NCBI GenBank assembly: GCA_963576565.1
Contig: OY755039.1
Location: 83,980,674 to 84,044,673, forward strand
Direction: 5' to 3'
From: Aspidapion aeneum
Taxonomy: Eukaryota > Arthropoda > Insecta > Coleoptera > Brentidae
Length of the DNA: 64,000 nucleotides
Shown: piece by piece, positions 12,364 through 24,513 of the stretch
Numbering within the stretch: the stretch's first letter is position 1
Layout: each line of letters starts with the position of its first letter
The notes under the pieces: generated by a model
Told to the model about the DNA's origin: nothing
What the model saw: only the letters and a program-made list of their open reading frames with translations
Database searches by the model: none
Position numbers and translations under genes: made by a program

Positions 12364-12372
12364 CCGGCGGGA
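12364..12372 (+). promoter_or_regulatory. Polypurine tract of BEL/Pao copy 1
   Basis: The purine-rich end of the internal region (GGCGGGA) abuts the 3' LTR, as needed for plus-strand priming. The tract is short and starts after a few pyrimidines. Confidence 0.5.
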
Positions 12373-12831
12373 TGTTCGGTCCTCAGTACATTCATTTCGT
12401 GTGGATGTTAGAATTTAGTTATTTTATTTTTACTTTTAAGATATTTTTTGGCTCACTGTGTAGAATTGGAATTTGTTCACCTTAGCCTGTAGCTTTTAGA
12501 AAAATATAATGAAAAATCAGTGTGAATTAGTATTTCAAGGGGATATATCGTCTCAAATCCCTATTCAATCACACGGTGTGCAATCAAGCTAAGCACTTTT
12601 TAGTTAAATAATTTTAAGTAAATTAGATTTACGACTTTTCGCGAGTGTTTTCCCTCGTCCTCCCTTCCTTAAAACCTCTGTAATGGAAACCCCTCAACAG
12701 AACTGCTGAAGCCAGGATAAAGGCGGCCGCCCATCGACCCCACAACCCAGCAACGAACAGTGAGTAGAACAAAAACCATTTATACAGTCCATTTTAAATC
12801 TCTCCTGAGTAAATTACTCAACACCCCACCA
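12373..12831 (+). repeat. 3' LTR of BEL/Pao copy 1
   Basis: 459 bp, same length as the 5' LTR with two substitutions and no indel; followed directly by the TTATT duplication. Confidence 0.96.
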
Positions 12832-12836
12832 TTATT

Positions 12837-13900
12837 TGTAAAACGCTATTTTTGCTTTTATTATTTAAAGCAATCCACGTTTCGTACTGAATTTTAAAGG
12901 TATAAGACAAAAAACAAAACCTTTAATTTAATATTTTTATTGACACTTGACACGAAAATAATACTCTTGCTTCTGAAGTTTCAAAGGGAAATAGTTTTGT
13001 TTTTCTTTTTGTCTTTTGTAACTCAGGTATTAAAGCTTGAATACATAGTATGACTGCAATGTTTTCAGAAATTTTTACCGTGTTTGAACTATGTTAAAAG
13101 TTAAATATGTGTCTAATAAATATATTGTGCAATGTTAAAACCATCCGGACTAATACAGTTTGATTAAAAAGAACAGGGGTCGCCAACATTTTTTTAAGCT
13201 GTGCCAGTTTTAACACAATAATTTTGCGCGTGTCACTTATTGCTGTGAAAGCAATATTTTTTGTTTTCCAATTGTATAATAAGAATTAATAAATATTATT
13301 TACTACTACAGTTCATTCTGCAATTTTTGAAAAAAGTTATTTTTGCTGGCCTATGCTGTTTGTTATGATAACTGACAAAAAATTATCTTAAACATTATAA
13401 AAGTAGCTGGACAAAATGTGGACTCTAGGTTAGGGAATAAAAAAATTCAAATTTTCTTTTTTCAAATAAAAAAAAAAATATAAAATAAAGTCAAACAAAA
13501 AGGTATTTTTTAATATGATTTTTGCACCTGAAAATTTTTGGTTTAGTCTATTTGTTGTAAAGTTGTGTAATAATAGTAACTTTTTTTATTTCTGGTAAAC
13601 CTGGCATGCCATTAAATAAAAGGAAAAGCCTGATTTACATAAAACAACATATTTATTCTAATATCAATTTTATAAGATTCCAAAAATAAGTCGAATAAGC
13701 CTGTCTGTCCAACTGAATATAGTTTTTTACTTCAGAGGCAAATTTGATTAAAATCAAATCAACTGAAAACTGGCACGAACGAATAAACTAACAAGATTAA
13801 TTTTTTTTACCTTTAAAATTCAGCACACAGCGTAGCAAACGAAAAAAAAAATTAACTATTAATCAGCTTGATTTGAGATAATAGGGAGTTATTGGAATAA
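12837..13900. other. Unassigned AT-rich sequence
   Basis: I see no open frame with a recognisable product and no clear repeat structure. Confidence 0.4.
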
Positions 13901-14143
13901 AACCTGACCTTATTTTAAAATCGACCCTATAGTGACAGATTTACATATAAAAACAGCTGCTCTCCTTCAAAATTCGGCCTTTGTGTATTTAAAAACCGAA
14001 TTTATTAGTGTCGGTATATAATAAATGAAAGTTAGCGGCTTTATTATTAAATTTGGCTTTGGTATGTCAATTTTGAGAGGTCAGCTGTTAGTTTGCTGTG
14101 CAAATGTGTCAAAATAAAGTCGACTCTAAAATAAAGTCAGGTT
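13901..14143. repeat. Probable small inverted-repeat element
   Basis: The ends AACCTGACCTTATTTTA (13901) and, on the other strand from 14143, AACCTGACTTTATTTTA match, and similarity continues at about 75 percent for roughly 40 bases. It is short and noncoding, so most likely a decayed MITE. The duplication at its ends is not clear. Confidence 0.5.
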
Positions 14144-14215
14144 AAGTTCGATTAGAGTAGCACAGTTACAGTTTGGGAGCAATGTCTTATAATAGATGTC
14201 TTCACAACTAAAAGC

Positions 14216-15267
14216 CAGTGGCGGCTGCTACAGGGGGGGCAACAGGGCAGTGTCGTCCGAAAACTAGACGACAAACAGTATTTTTAATTGATTTATTAAA
14301 AAAAAGTTAAATCTGCCCGTACAACATGTCTAGTTATTTTTTAGGTTTGTGGTTAACAAAAGGCGAATCATTGGGTAAACTTTTTTTAGCGTAAATAATT
14401 ACAAGCCGGCAGCACCGCGCGGGACAAGATTTAAATTTCACCCGTTTTACAGCGGTGTATGGGTGGCTGTTCTCGCGCAGGGGAAGGGAGGAATGTTTGT
14501 TTTCGTTGACGTCGGGCATATTCTTACTGCGAAAACGTTCTTTGCCTTTCCTACATGTTGCCGGTTCTATCCTTAGTGAAGACGTATGAGTTTGTTTTGA
14601 TTTGGGGTAGGTCAGTAGTTATAATCCTTGCCGGTCGGGTGTCCATTGTCTGTTTTGGTTTTTGTTTGTTTTTAAAATGTAAATAAATACCGTCGATTAT
14701 ATAATTAACTGTGCAAATTTAAATACGTTGACATATGAACCTCGATTACAAATAAAATCTTTAAGGCCTCATAGACCAGACCTAAAAATCTTAAAAATTA
14801 ACCAAAATTTTAGTGCAAGTAATAAAAAATTATACGATGCTGAAAACTGGTTGTGCGGTTGTGAAAAACGAAATGTTTTTTTTTGCTTTATTTGTCTGTG
14901 ATCCTGCGTGGGTGGCAAAGGGAATGTGTTATTTATATAACCACATAGAATTTTCTATGCTAGGCAAGACTGGTATTAGGTGCCAATTGAATAGTGCCTA
15001 TAAATAGACATATACTTATTAGGTTAATAGACTGTTTAAAATTCTGTGGAATTTTTAAGGTTGCTCTACGGGGCCATGATGAGTCTGAAACTGGGTGAAA
15101 AGAAGGGCGAATAAACTTTATCTATAATCAAATAAACTAAACACTACACCAAGTAGCTGCTTGTTTGTAAAATACCAAAATAAAATTGATTAGGTAAGGT
15201 TTTTTATCTCCTTTCCATGCTATATCAATTTCTGCTTCCCCAATTTATAACGTCACCAGCCGCCACT
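14216..15267. mobile_element. Possible hAT-type non-autonomous element
   Basis: CAGTGGCGGCTG at 14216-14227 faces its near reverse complement CAGCCGCCACT at 15257-15267. CAGTGGCG-type ends are common in hAT elements. I do not find a matching 8-bp duplication (flanks CTAAAAGC and TTTTACAT), so the two ends may belong to different insertions. The interior (a G-rich run at 14231, then AT-rich) has no transposase frame I recognise. Confidence 0.4.
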
Positions 15268-15441
15268 TTTTACATAAAATTGAAGGTAAAGCATTGGTCG
15301 CAAAATAACTGCCGTGATGACTCTAGTTGAGGTGGACGTTGTGAAATGGTTAGTTCGTGAATGTCTGCAATTGTCGTTAAAGCAACTACGAAATACTTTT
15401 AACACAACGTTTGTTTGGTGTAATTTAAGTTTTCACTTGTA

Positions 15442-15647
15442 CAGTCGGGGACTTTTTAATTGGCCGCGCTCGAAAATAAAAAATATTCCTATTTTAAATT
15501 AGGAAACCCAGTTTGAACTAAACCAAAAAATAGTGAACTTTACCTCTGTCTTTATACATACATATTATAAAAAATATTTTTCCAATATCTTTACATTATA
15601 ACTTTTGACAGAAAAATTACAATGGCAATTTAAAAAGTCCTTGACTG
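15442..15647. repeat. TA-flanked MITE (mariner-like ends), copy 1
   Basis: Ends CAGTCGGGGACTTTTTAATT and, on the other strand, CAGTCAAGGACTTTTTAAATT, flanked by TA on both sides (15440-15441, 15648-15649). A TA duplication and short length fit a Tc1/mariner-type MITE. Confidence 0.7.
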
Positions 15648-15772
15648 TACAACTAATACTGTATAAAATAAAGTAAATAAACAAGACTAAAAATTGAGTG
15701 AAACAATGAGTTAACAAAGTACTTCAACAGGGTAAATGCTAGTTGGGAAAGAGCACCGAAAACGGCCTCGTA

Positions 15773-15930
15773 CAGTCAGGGACTTTTTAAATTGCCGTTT
15801 TATCAAAATTAATCAATTAAGAAATCATTTTTTTTTAAATATGTATGTATGCAGACACAGACAGACAGACGAATTTCAAATAGGATTTTTTTTTATTTTC
15901 CAGGGCGGCAATTTAAAAAGTCCCCGACTG
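15773..15930. repeat. TA-flanked MITE (mariner-like ends), copy 2
   Basis: Ends CAGTCAGGGACTTTTTAAATTGCCG and the reverse complement of GGCAATTTAAAAAGTCCCCGACTG, flanked by TA. Same family as the copy at 15442-15647, only about 125 bases away. Confidence 0.75.
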
Positions 15931-18900
15931 TACCAATTGATACCATAGCATCGTATTGTTTCGACTTTATGTCAAACTGCACGGACTAATAATTTTACAT
16001 TCATTAAAATATTTAGAAAAAAAAACTAAATAAAAAAAAACCAACTGCTAAATCTACCTGTTCCTACTAGTTGCAGTTGGGTAGGAAATTGATAGGTCTA
16101 CTCAAGCGCGGATCTGGGTCAAAATCTAGGGGGAGGGGGAGGTAATGGTAGACTGAAACACTAATAAGTAATTATTTTTTTTCTATGTGGAGGAGGTAAT
16201 CTTGCTTTTAGTCCCATATGTCTCAATTAAAAGTCTAGATTTTTTTTCTAGGGGTGGGGGGGTAATTACCACGTTACGCCCCCATCAAACCCGCATTTGG
16301 GTATACCTATAATGTACATGTTTTCCGCAGTTAGGTATAACTATAATGTAGGTACATGTTTTAACTTTTAATTTTTATGCCCAAAGCGCACTTACGAAAG
16401 TATCCAGTTTTGTATTTTCATTCATTCAGGTTATTGGGTAATTACTAATAAGGAATTTGGCGAGAAAAGAGGGAGAAGGAGATGGGGAAATAGTAAAATG
16501 GTTTTGGAAAAAAAAGTTCAATCGTGTGCAGAAATAATTTTTGAAATTGCCTATATTTGATAAAATTATGGTAAATTATGGGAGATGGGTGGCAGCAGGG
16601 AGTACTACAAAGTAATTACAGCAAATTAGAGGACATTTGCGATGGGTAATATAAGGAATTTCATTAAAATCGCCTGAAATTTAGGTAATTGGTATGCCTT
16701 AAAGCTTACATGATGTGACAAAATGGTATCTGGCGACCGCCATGTTGTTTGCTGTTTAAAAAAATATAGCCTATAGCACCTTTGGGATCAGTAGCAATCC
16801 AACGACACTCTTCTAGACAATACTATGCTAGTTCGAAGACTAAAAAGAGTGAAACCGTTTGAGCTAGTAAACTAAGTGAATTATATAAAACAAAATAATG
16901 CTATAAACACAACACAATTGTGAGTTACAGACTAAACAAAGCGGGGAGAACTGTTGAGTGAACAAGTTTAAATCTGACTTTTCTAGTAAATTAAGTTAAA
17001 ACAAAATTGCTAATTAGTCTTACTGACTAGATTGTAATACAATAAACACTGTGTGTTTGACAAATAAACAAAAATAAAAAAAAACCTTTTTTTAATCAAA
17101 ATCGGTTCAGCCGTTAAGCCTCTAGCGCGACACAAACATGCATATTTACCTACATATCCCAACCGAAAAACATTACAATTCCTATCGCCGCGCCGCACGG
17201 TGGTCTGCTTGTCGGTTCTGAACGATCGAAATTATTTTATGGTCTTAATTTTGACAAATTGATGCTGAAAGTTAGGAAATGTCAACTAGCGTTTAAAAAA
17301 TGTGATTTTAATATATTGTGCATTCTGGAGATGGTACAGTCGCCTCCAAAAATAATATTGCATATCGTTTTTTCCTCTTAAGCAAAAAACTTGAAAAATT
17401 GATACTCTGAGAGTGTGTTTTTATAAAAATCTAACTAAATTTATAGTCTTGCTATACTATATATCAATTTTTTACCACGCACTGATATCCTCGTAGTCTT
17501 TATATTCACTATTTTCACATACATATTTCAAAACGGATTGATTTTTATCCTGTGAAGGAACCGGTATTTTGTGCCACATTTTAAATAAATTATGTCGGTC
17601 AATCCCATGCGCCAACGCTGAAACAATAAATCATAGCTAGTACAGCGGCAAAAAGCGGCAGCTGAATGTAGCACCTATATAACCCTTGATACATGATTGA
17701 AATAATAAAGTCACAAACGCAATTAATACGTAACGATCCAGACTGTTTCAGTCCAATATATATAATATATATTTGAAAAATTATAATAAATCAATACACA
17801 ACTTTTATCTAATTTTTTTAATAAGCAAATTGAAACTTTGCGAATAGTTTAATAGTCAGAATTAAAGATACTAACCCATATTTTAAACAGACTTGAAGAA
17901 ATCACCATATAATCTTTGGTTTACCAACTTGGAGCACATTTGAAAATCGCCTTTCCGCGCGGAATAAGTGCGGATCAATATGAAGGCTATCAAACGGCCT
18001 ATGACTTGTCGTCGTAACAAGTGACAACGAGTTAGTTGATCGATTTTCTGCATTGGGGTCTACTAATAAGGTAATTGGCCACTTTTTTAAGAGTGTGGTT
18101 ATGATAGAAAATAGTTCGATATTGAGGTTTCGATTGTCTAAATTAGACAAGCTGACCTCCGTGCGCCGTGCTGCATTTGGATAAAAAAGGAAGCTCTTCT
18201 TGCATTACTGATTTAATTCAAGACGGATTCTTTTTTGTTATGACTCTATTTTTCTGAAAGTTCAATTTGCTACATTGGAGCCATTGAGACGCTCACAACA
18301 AAATGTTTAGTAATATAGCGTTCGATGTACACGAGTTCAATACAGCGTATAACTGGAACGTTTCCAGAAAAATTTGCCAGAATAAACTTGCTTGCATCCA
18401 TAGTTCAATAAAAGGAGATTTAAGAGTATGCATACAAAAGTTTCCTGAAAATATAAAATTTTGAAACTGAAAAATTCAAAAGACTAGAGACGTCTGTTTT
18501 TCTTACTATCTACATCTTTTGGCTCATTTGCCAATTTCTTAAAACTTTTAGGAATTTTATTAGTATTTACAGAAACTAAACAGCATTTTTTAAAATTTCA
18601 TGTTCACTAGCCAGTAAAAGCTGTCTATTACTGTAAGGTATTATATTGTAATACTAGAAATGGTATATTATAAGACAAGAAATAACAGTGACAATTTTTA
18701 TTTTAAGACGAAATGTTTGTACACCGATCGTAACAGGGAAAAAATACACTTTTATTACAAGGACTATATGGTGTTTTTCGAGTAACTCAACTTCTTTTGA
18801 AAGTTTGTTCTTCCTTTTTTTGGGTTTTTGTAAGTTCAATACCGGATTCTGTGCCCTGCAAAAGCATGCGACGTGGTCATGACAACCAACGAACGCCTTC

Positions 18901-18994
18901 ATCCCACGGCATATCAAGTGGACACAGGCGAACGAAAAACAAAAATCGCTTTAACAGGTAATAAGGTGACCAATCGCTCATTCGGTTTTGCTGA
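15931..18994. other. Gene-poor AT-rich stretch
   Basis: I see no supported gene in these 3 kb. Short open frames (17010-17198, 17902-18150, 18654-18917, all minus) lack known motifs and proper context. A G-rich, C-rich pair of segments at about 16090-16300 may be remains of another inverted-repeat element. Confidence 0.4.
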
Positions 18995-19126
18995 CGCGGC
19001 GCACAGTGCGGACAAAAATAGGGTTTTTGGACAATAATCAATATCTTTGTTGTTTTTCAAAAAAGTTAATTTTTTTATAGGGTATGTGATAAACTGTGGT
19101 CTAGAGGTTAAAATAAGTAACTTTTT

Positions 19127-19164
<38 letters not shown>

Positions 19165-20296
19165 ATTTTATTTAAAATATTAAAAAAATAAATTGAAGTA
19201 CATTCAGTTTAACCAACAGTTACGTTAAAAATAAAAATCAATTTACTTTTTTGTTAGAAATTAAACTAAAATTATTTTTTTTTATTCGGATTCATGGACG
19301 TAGTTAGGAAGGCTTGGGGGGCTAGGTCCCTTCCGGAAAAATAAAATTAGCAACCCAAAAATAATTCTTTTTACCATACACACACACATTGCACCCTCAG
19401 TTTCTTTGTTCTTAAAGATGATTCTAAGAAAGCCGTTTTAGGCCGTCCACGACTCGGTCCGGGTACGGCCTCTGTTTCCGAATCTGTATTTTTTGATTTT
19501 TCTGAATACGTTGTATAACAACATTTCTCAGATATAATATCTTTATTTAACCATTCGAAATAACGGTTTTGAAATTAAATTTTGTTTCGTCCCGATAGCT
19601 TCCATTTGAGACTGAGACTTTTGCAAAAATTTAATGATGCCTTATTTAGAATTTGGTTATTTTTGTCAGAACATTCTTTTAAACACAACAAGGGTTGAAT
19701 TTTTTTAAAAATATTTAACACCTTCAGAATTTCGTGAGAGGCCACTCATTTAACAAGAATGTTTTAATCTTATGCATTCTAAAAGTAAAAAAAAAGTGAT
19801 TAAATGGTATATTATCTTCTTGGCACTTTTATCCCCAGAAGAAAAAATTGTATGTAGCTACAGTTCGCCGAGTGCTCAAAAGATACTTTAGTCATTTTTG
19901 GGCCCCGTTTTTATTAAAATTATTTTGCAAGAAAACAAACTTCCCATTTTTACGTTTTATGTTTGAACGTCACTTTTTATCCACGGGATAAAAAGTGATA
20001 CTTTATCCCTAAAATTTGTGATAAAAAGCGCACTTTTGTATATATTATATATATAAATATATATGCCAAAATAATTTTTGGCATATATATTTTAAGACTG
20101 ATAGCTGTATTTTTATAATTTTATTGACTACCTCAAATTATTGTTTTTGTGCGTTCCCATTGACAAAAAACGGCCAATACGATATGTGATTCTAAAATAT
20201 TTAATTTTCCATTTTGCTCACAGTAGTATAAGGTGACTATTAGTACCATAAATATTTTGGGAATTTTTTTTAAATTTATTATCACCTATAACTAAG

Positions 20297-20354
<58 letters not shown>

Positions 20355-20959
20355 TCATTGATAACTACTCGCCATTACCGAATAATAAGCCTCATATCTT
20401 CTCCAGATTTAGTGCCATTTTTGACACCTTGCTTCCGCAATTTTTGACGTTGATGAGAGCTGTCACAATTTTATATTTGTCCAAATGGCGGCAAGTCTAG
20501 TTTTAAGGGTATACCTAAACAGGAGGCTAATTCATTGGACTAATATTTAGGATATCTGCCAGACCTTGCAAATCTTTGCAATTTTTTATAACCTTAATAA
20601 AATTTAAAAAATATTTTTTTTTGTAAGCATAACAGTTTTACTTAAATTTGACAAAATTTTATTTAAACAAATAGCGTAGATATATATCACAGTAATACTT
20701 AAAGAAAATTTTTTTTATATTTAAATGCAGAACCAGTAAAATTAATTTTCTAATAGGTATTTTATACGATTTTTTTGTAACTGTTTTAAAATAACGACTT
20801 TAACTATTTATTTTGTTCACTTTCGCAAGTGTGACTAAAAAATAGGTTATGATTACAGATAAACTGGACATTTATCTATACTTCTGCAATATTAAAACTT
20901 TTAAAATGTAACCTCAGTTTTTCGAATATTGCCCACAGAAGTCCGCACTGTGCGGCGCG
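18995..20959. mobile_element. Candidate 2-kb terminal-inverted-repeat element
   Basis: CGCGGCGCACAGTGCGGAC at 18995-19013 faces the reverse complement of GTCCGCACTGTGCGGCGCG at 20941-20959; 18 of 19 bases pair. GC-rich ends are conspicuous in this AT-rich setting. The interior is noncoding and holds three AT microsatellites (about 19128, 20035 and 20300) and a repeat of GGGATAAAAAGTG-type text at 19980-20030. No target duplication is obvious, so the exact borders are uncertain. Confidence 0.5.
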
Positions 20960-22343
20960 GATCCGATTTTTAATTTTTGTACTGTCCAGTCCCTATCCTA
21001 TACTTTTAGATTATTATATTTAGTCTAAAAAAACAAGGTGAAGATCCGGTTCACCTGCGTCATTAACCGAGCCGCTACTGGGATAGATCAGTTTATGTTT
21101 CATTGGGTCAGATCGTTAGGTGTAAACTTATATGCCCCCTCCACTACCCGCAACAGACCCGTTTAACTTAGTGGGAAAACATTTTAACTAACAACTAGTG
21201 GCGGTTTCTCCATAAGTACACATGTGCACGTGCACTCCCAAATTTTACTTAAAAAAATATTAAACTTTGATCATTCCTTAATTTAATTCATAATTATCCC
21301 AAAAGAAATTCACTATAAAGACTGGAATATAATCTAGGAATTAATACCTGATGTATGTGTTTGAATTCGCGTTCAAACTCTCCATTAATCAACCATATAC
21401 GGAAATATGCAAATAACGCTTTTATTTACTGGAACCAAATTCTATGCACCGTAGATGTTATGTCGCATGCTAATTACGAAATATAGAAAGAGAGGACGAC
21501 ATGTCCCAATAGAATTTTACAGTACATAGAATCTGAACCTTCCTTCTGCATGGCGCGTATACAAAGACCAGCCTCAATGCCGCTCGCACTCCCGTGATGA
21601 CCCCTGCGTCGTCGGTTCGCGTTGCATGTTAGAGCACATCACTGGCACTTTTAATTCGTGCACTTAGTAGTTGTGTGTGAAACGATTACTTTTCCATGTG
21701 TAGCACTCCGATGGCTCAGATTGGGTTTTGGTAGATACAGTGCACAGAAAAAAAAATTATCTTGATTCTAGAAAACTTATTTTTTCAAAAATATTATCTT
21801 TACTCAAAGCAAGTTGACTTGACTTAACGAAACAGCCTGTTTTGCAACAATATTTTATTTTTCTTGTTATCTAGTTTTAAAAGAAGACTCGGTGCTTTAA
21901 AACAAAACGCGGTTTCTCAAATCAAGATTTTTAGTTATCTTGAATATATTGTTTCACATAAAGAAAACACATTCTTAAAATAAAATAAAAAATAATTACT
22001 CAAACAAAAAAAAACAGATATTTTTATTGAAGAAATATTAATTTTCTTAAAACGAGATAACAATGGATAATCTTTTCTCAAATTAAGAAAATAATTTGCA
22101 AATTTTCTCAATTTAAAAACCTCCGAATTTTCTTTGAACTAGACACCGGCAGCTAAAAGATATTTAATATCAAGACAACGGCCCCCTTATTGTCTTTCTT
22201 TGAGATAATTTTTCGGATATTTTCTTGACTCGTTTCACCAGTCGGTACCTTTACAAACTTGTTCCGAAGGGCTCATCATTATGTATTCGGGAGTGTGTGT
22301 GTGTGCAGCACGTGTCGGGCCGCCTGTCGATTTATACAATTAA
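20960..22343. other. Upstream flank of the spliced gene
   Basis: No coding seen. From about 21738 to 22210 the sequence is rich in TTTTCTTG/CAAGAAAA words and begins CACAGAAAAAAAA. The same vocabulary returns at 33540-34100, suggesting remains of one repeat family. The promoter of the gene at 22344 should lie near the right end of this stretch, but I cannot place it. Confidence 0.35.
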
Positions 22344-23692
22344 ATGGAAAACAAAAACATTGAACAAGTTCTTCGGGAGTGGAATACTCCCGAAAATGTT
22401 GTTCTAAACTTTTTGGGTAAGTTAAAAATATATACCTTAATATTTTTATGTGTGATTATATAAATTCTTTTACTAGTGAAGCTTGGTTCACCAAACTCTC
22501 CTAGAAACAACTCCGTATGGATTCAGCATTTTAAACTATTATAAAGCAAACAACCTTCTCGACGAAACCCATAGAAATAGATTGGTGGACATAATCATTA
22601 AGCATATTTTTAACTACATTGTTAAAAAGTAAGTTTTGGTAAAAATGAATAAATGGTGCCCCCCTTTATTCCCAGAACTTGCTTATAAGTTTTAAGTAAC
22701 TTTAGTTCTGTCATGACTCAATTTTTTTCAAAAATATCAGAAAAATGCCGCAGATAAATAAACATGTTTTATTTTTTTTAGTCGACTTCGACAGAACGAC
22801 TACCAAATAATAGTTGCAAAAATAGTTTCCTTATTTACCAACGAAAAGTGTGGCACATACTATGTGCCAGCAATAAAAAAGTCCCTATCAATTACAGGAA
22901 AATCAGTCTGGGCAAAAGGCAAGTTAGTGGATAAAGCTCGAAATATACTCTTCAAATCAGGAGAGTATTTAAAATCCAGGACAAATAGAGCAAAAAAAAG
23001 ATGTTTAAATGAAGACACGATAGACGAGACAGAAGTTTCAAAAATTGCAAAACTGGAAAAAGGCATGTTGACAAAATTATAATGAATGGTTATTTTGTTA
23101 AAAAGAAGGGTTTGTTTTAATATTTTTTTTTTAGATTTCAAGCAAGAATTAATATGGTTAAAGGTAAATAACGAGCCTTGGTCCGAAGTTATAGAGAAAT
23201 GGAACAAAACGTACCCAGTACGTGAAGTAAATGAAGAAAGGACTGTGGCACAATTTTTAAATAAATGGCTAATCTTAAGGGACCTCAGAAGTAAAGTACT
23301 GGTATGTATCTTTATCTAATTTTAAAACTGACAGTCTACAATATTATTAATTTGGGACATTTTCTCAAATTCACAGGAGGGTAATTGAATTGAACAGAAA
23401 AGTTGAAGTAAATGTCGCTATACAGAGGTAAATTTTATCAAAATTACAAATTTCCAATAGGCACTGTTTTACACTTTTTGATTTTTATGTTTTGTATTGC
23501 AGATTAACTTGGATTTCTTCAAAAATGTTTCCCAACAAAGAACTATGTTTCTATATAAATTTCAAAACATTTTTTGAGAAAGTGGTGAAGGAAAAAAAGA
23601 GCACACACCCCCACCTGGAGGAACTCTTTATCTCACTGGAAGCGATTCCAGAGGAAAGTTCGGGGAACATCGGTACTTCCGTGGATTCCTAG
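22344..23692 (+). CDS. Five-exon gene, unnamed protein family
   Basis: I infer join(22344-22416, 22505-22628, 22782-23062, 23135-23301, 23503-23577), 720 bases, 239 residues. Phases 1, 2, 1, 0 agree at every joint, which random sequence would rarely give. Introns are short (88, 153, 72 and 201 bases) with AG acceptors; donors are GTAAGT, GTAAGT, GC and GTATGT. The first about 50 residues are a small helical-looking domain (LREWNTPENVV). The middle carries CGTYYVPAIKKS and AKGKLVDKARN, and exon 4 has NEPWSEVIEKWNKTYPV. I have the impression of similar uncharacterised multi-copy insect proteins, but I cannot name a function. In exon 5 the frame ends at TGA 23575-23577 inside a T6 run. One T fewer would extend it to TAG 23690-23692, about 38 residues longer. 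So it is a live gene with a short tail, a recent pseudogene, or a sequence error. Confidence 0.65.
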
Positions 23693-24513
23693 ATGATGAT
23701 GATTTTTTTAACTTTGAACGGTTTGACCTACGCTGATAAAATTTAATACACGTATTGCCCTTATATCTCCAAACGACTTATTCTGAAATGATTCAGCTTC
23801 TGTAATAATAATATGTACTATTACCTACCAGTCTATATTATAACAAAACTACCAGTCTACTACTTTTTTTTTTAATTTTGAAATACTTATCCCTTTATAC
23901 CTACGTTCTAGCCGGTGCTAAGTACTACAGATGCAAAAATATTTTTGCCCCTCTCTAGGGCCCTCTTTTTACAGGCGAAATATTTGTAGTTTTCATAGAC
24001 TGGTAGGAAGTAGCACATACTAAAAAATTTTTGAGTGAACAGCTTGAGTCGTTTTCGAGATATTGGGGACAATCGAAAATCACATTTTTTAAACTTGTTA
24101 CCGTTAAGATTTATTTATTTCCAAATGTTAGCGACACTTTAACGCGAACCAGTATGAAAATTGACAATATTCCAGTCGGAAATTTTGATAACCAATATCC
24201 GCACAGAATATTTTTATTATTGTCATTCTGATTACCCTTTGGCTCAGATTGGTCCTAAACAACATATCGAAGCCCTAATGGTTCACGCTTTCCTAGCTTC
24301 TATTTTTATTTCAATAAGTTTTTATTATGTATTTTTTTGTTTGTTTGTTTGTTCTAGTGTTAATAAAACCACATTTTCTTAAACACAGATTTTAATGCTT
24401 TTTATACTTGACTTATTCCTCCTAGTGTGAGCTGTGTGAAAGCCAATTTTTTTCTGTGTGAATGCTTTTTAGATATCATTCTTTTATTTTCTTTAGTGGA
24501 TTATATATTCAAT
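23693..24513. other. Downstream flank, no gene seen
   Basis: AT-rich sequence. Open frames at 24031-24231 and 24161-24382 overlap in different frames and have no recognisable domains. The 3' untranslated region of the preceding gene probably lies in the first part. Confidence 0.4.

Larger units (their letters stand above)
5587..12831 (+). mobile_element. Complete BEL/Pao LTR retrotransposon (copy 1)
   Basis: A 7245-bp element with two 459-bp LTRs (5587-6045 and 12373-12831), both starting TGTT and ending ACCA. It is flanked by a 5-bp duplication, TTATT (5582-5586 and 12832-12836). Inside, in order, are a primer-binding site, a leader, gag with a DUF1759-type domain, zinc knuckles, an aspartic protease (DSG), reverse transcriptase (YVDD), RNase H, integrase and a DUF5641-like C-terminus. 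This order, with integrase after RNase H and these domains, is typical of BEL/Pao. The LTRs differ at only two positions and have no indels, so insertion was recent. The reading frame is nevertheless interrupted several times, so this copy could not itself make a full polyprotein. Confidence 0.96.

Noticed and set aside
14216..15267. A confident hAT element call
   Set aside because: The ends match, but there is no matching 8-bp duplication, so I kept it only as a low-confidence candidate.
17902..18150. 82-codon minus-strand frame
   Set aside because: No recognisable domain, no plausible splice context, and surrounded by AT-rich repeats.
18654..18917. Overlapping open frames on both strands
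   Set aside because: Low-complexity Lys/Leu- and Phe-rich translations; no motif to support either.
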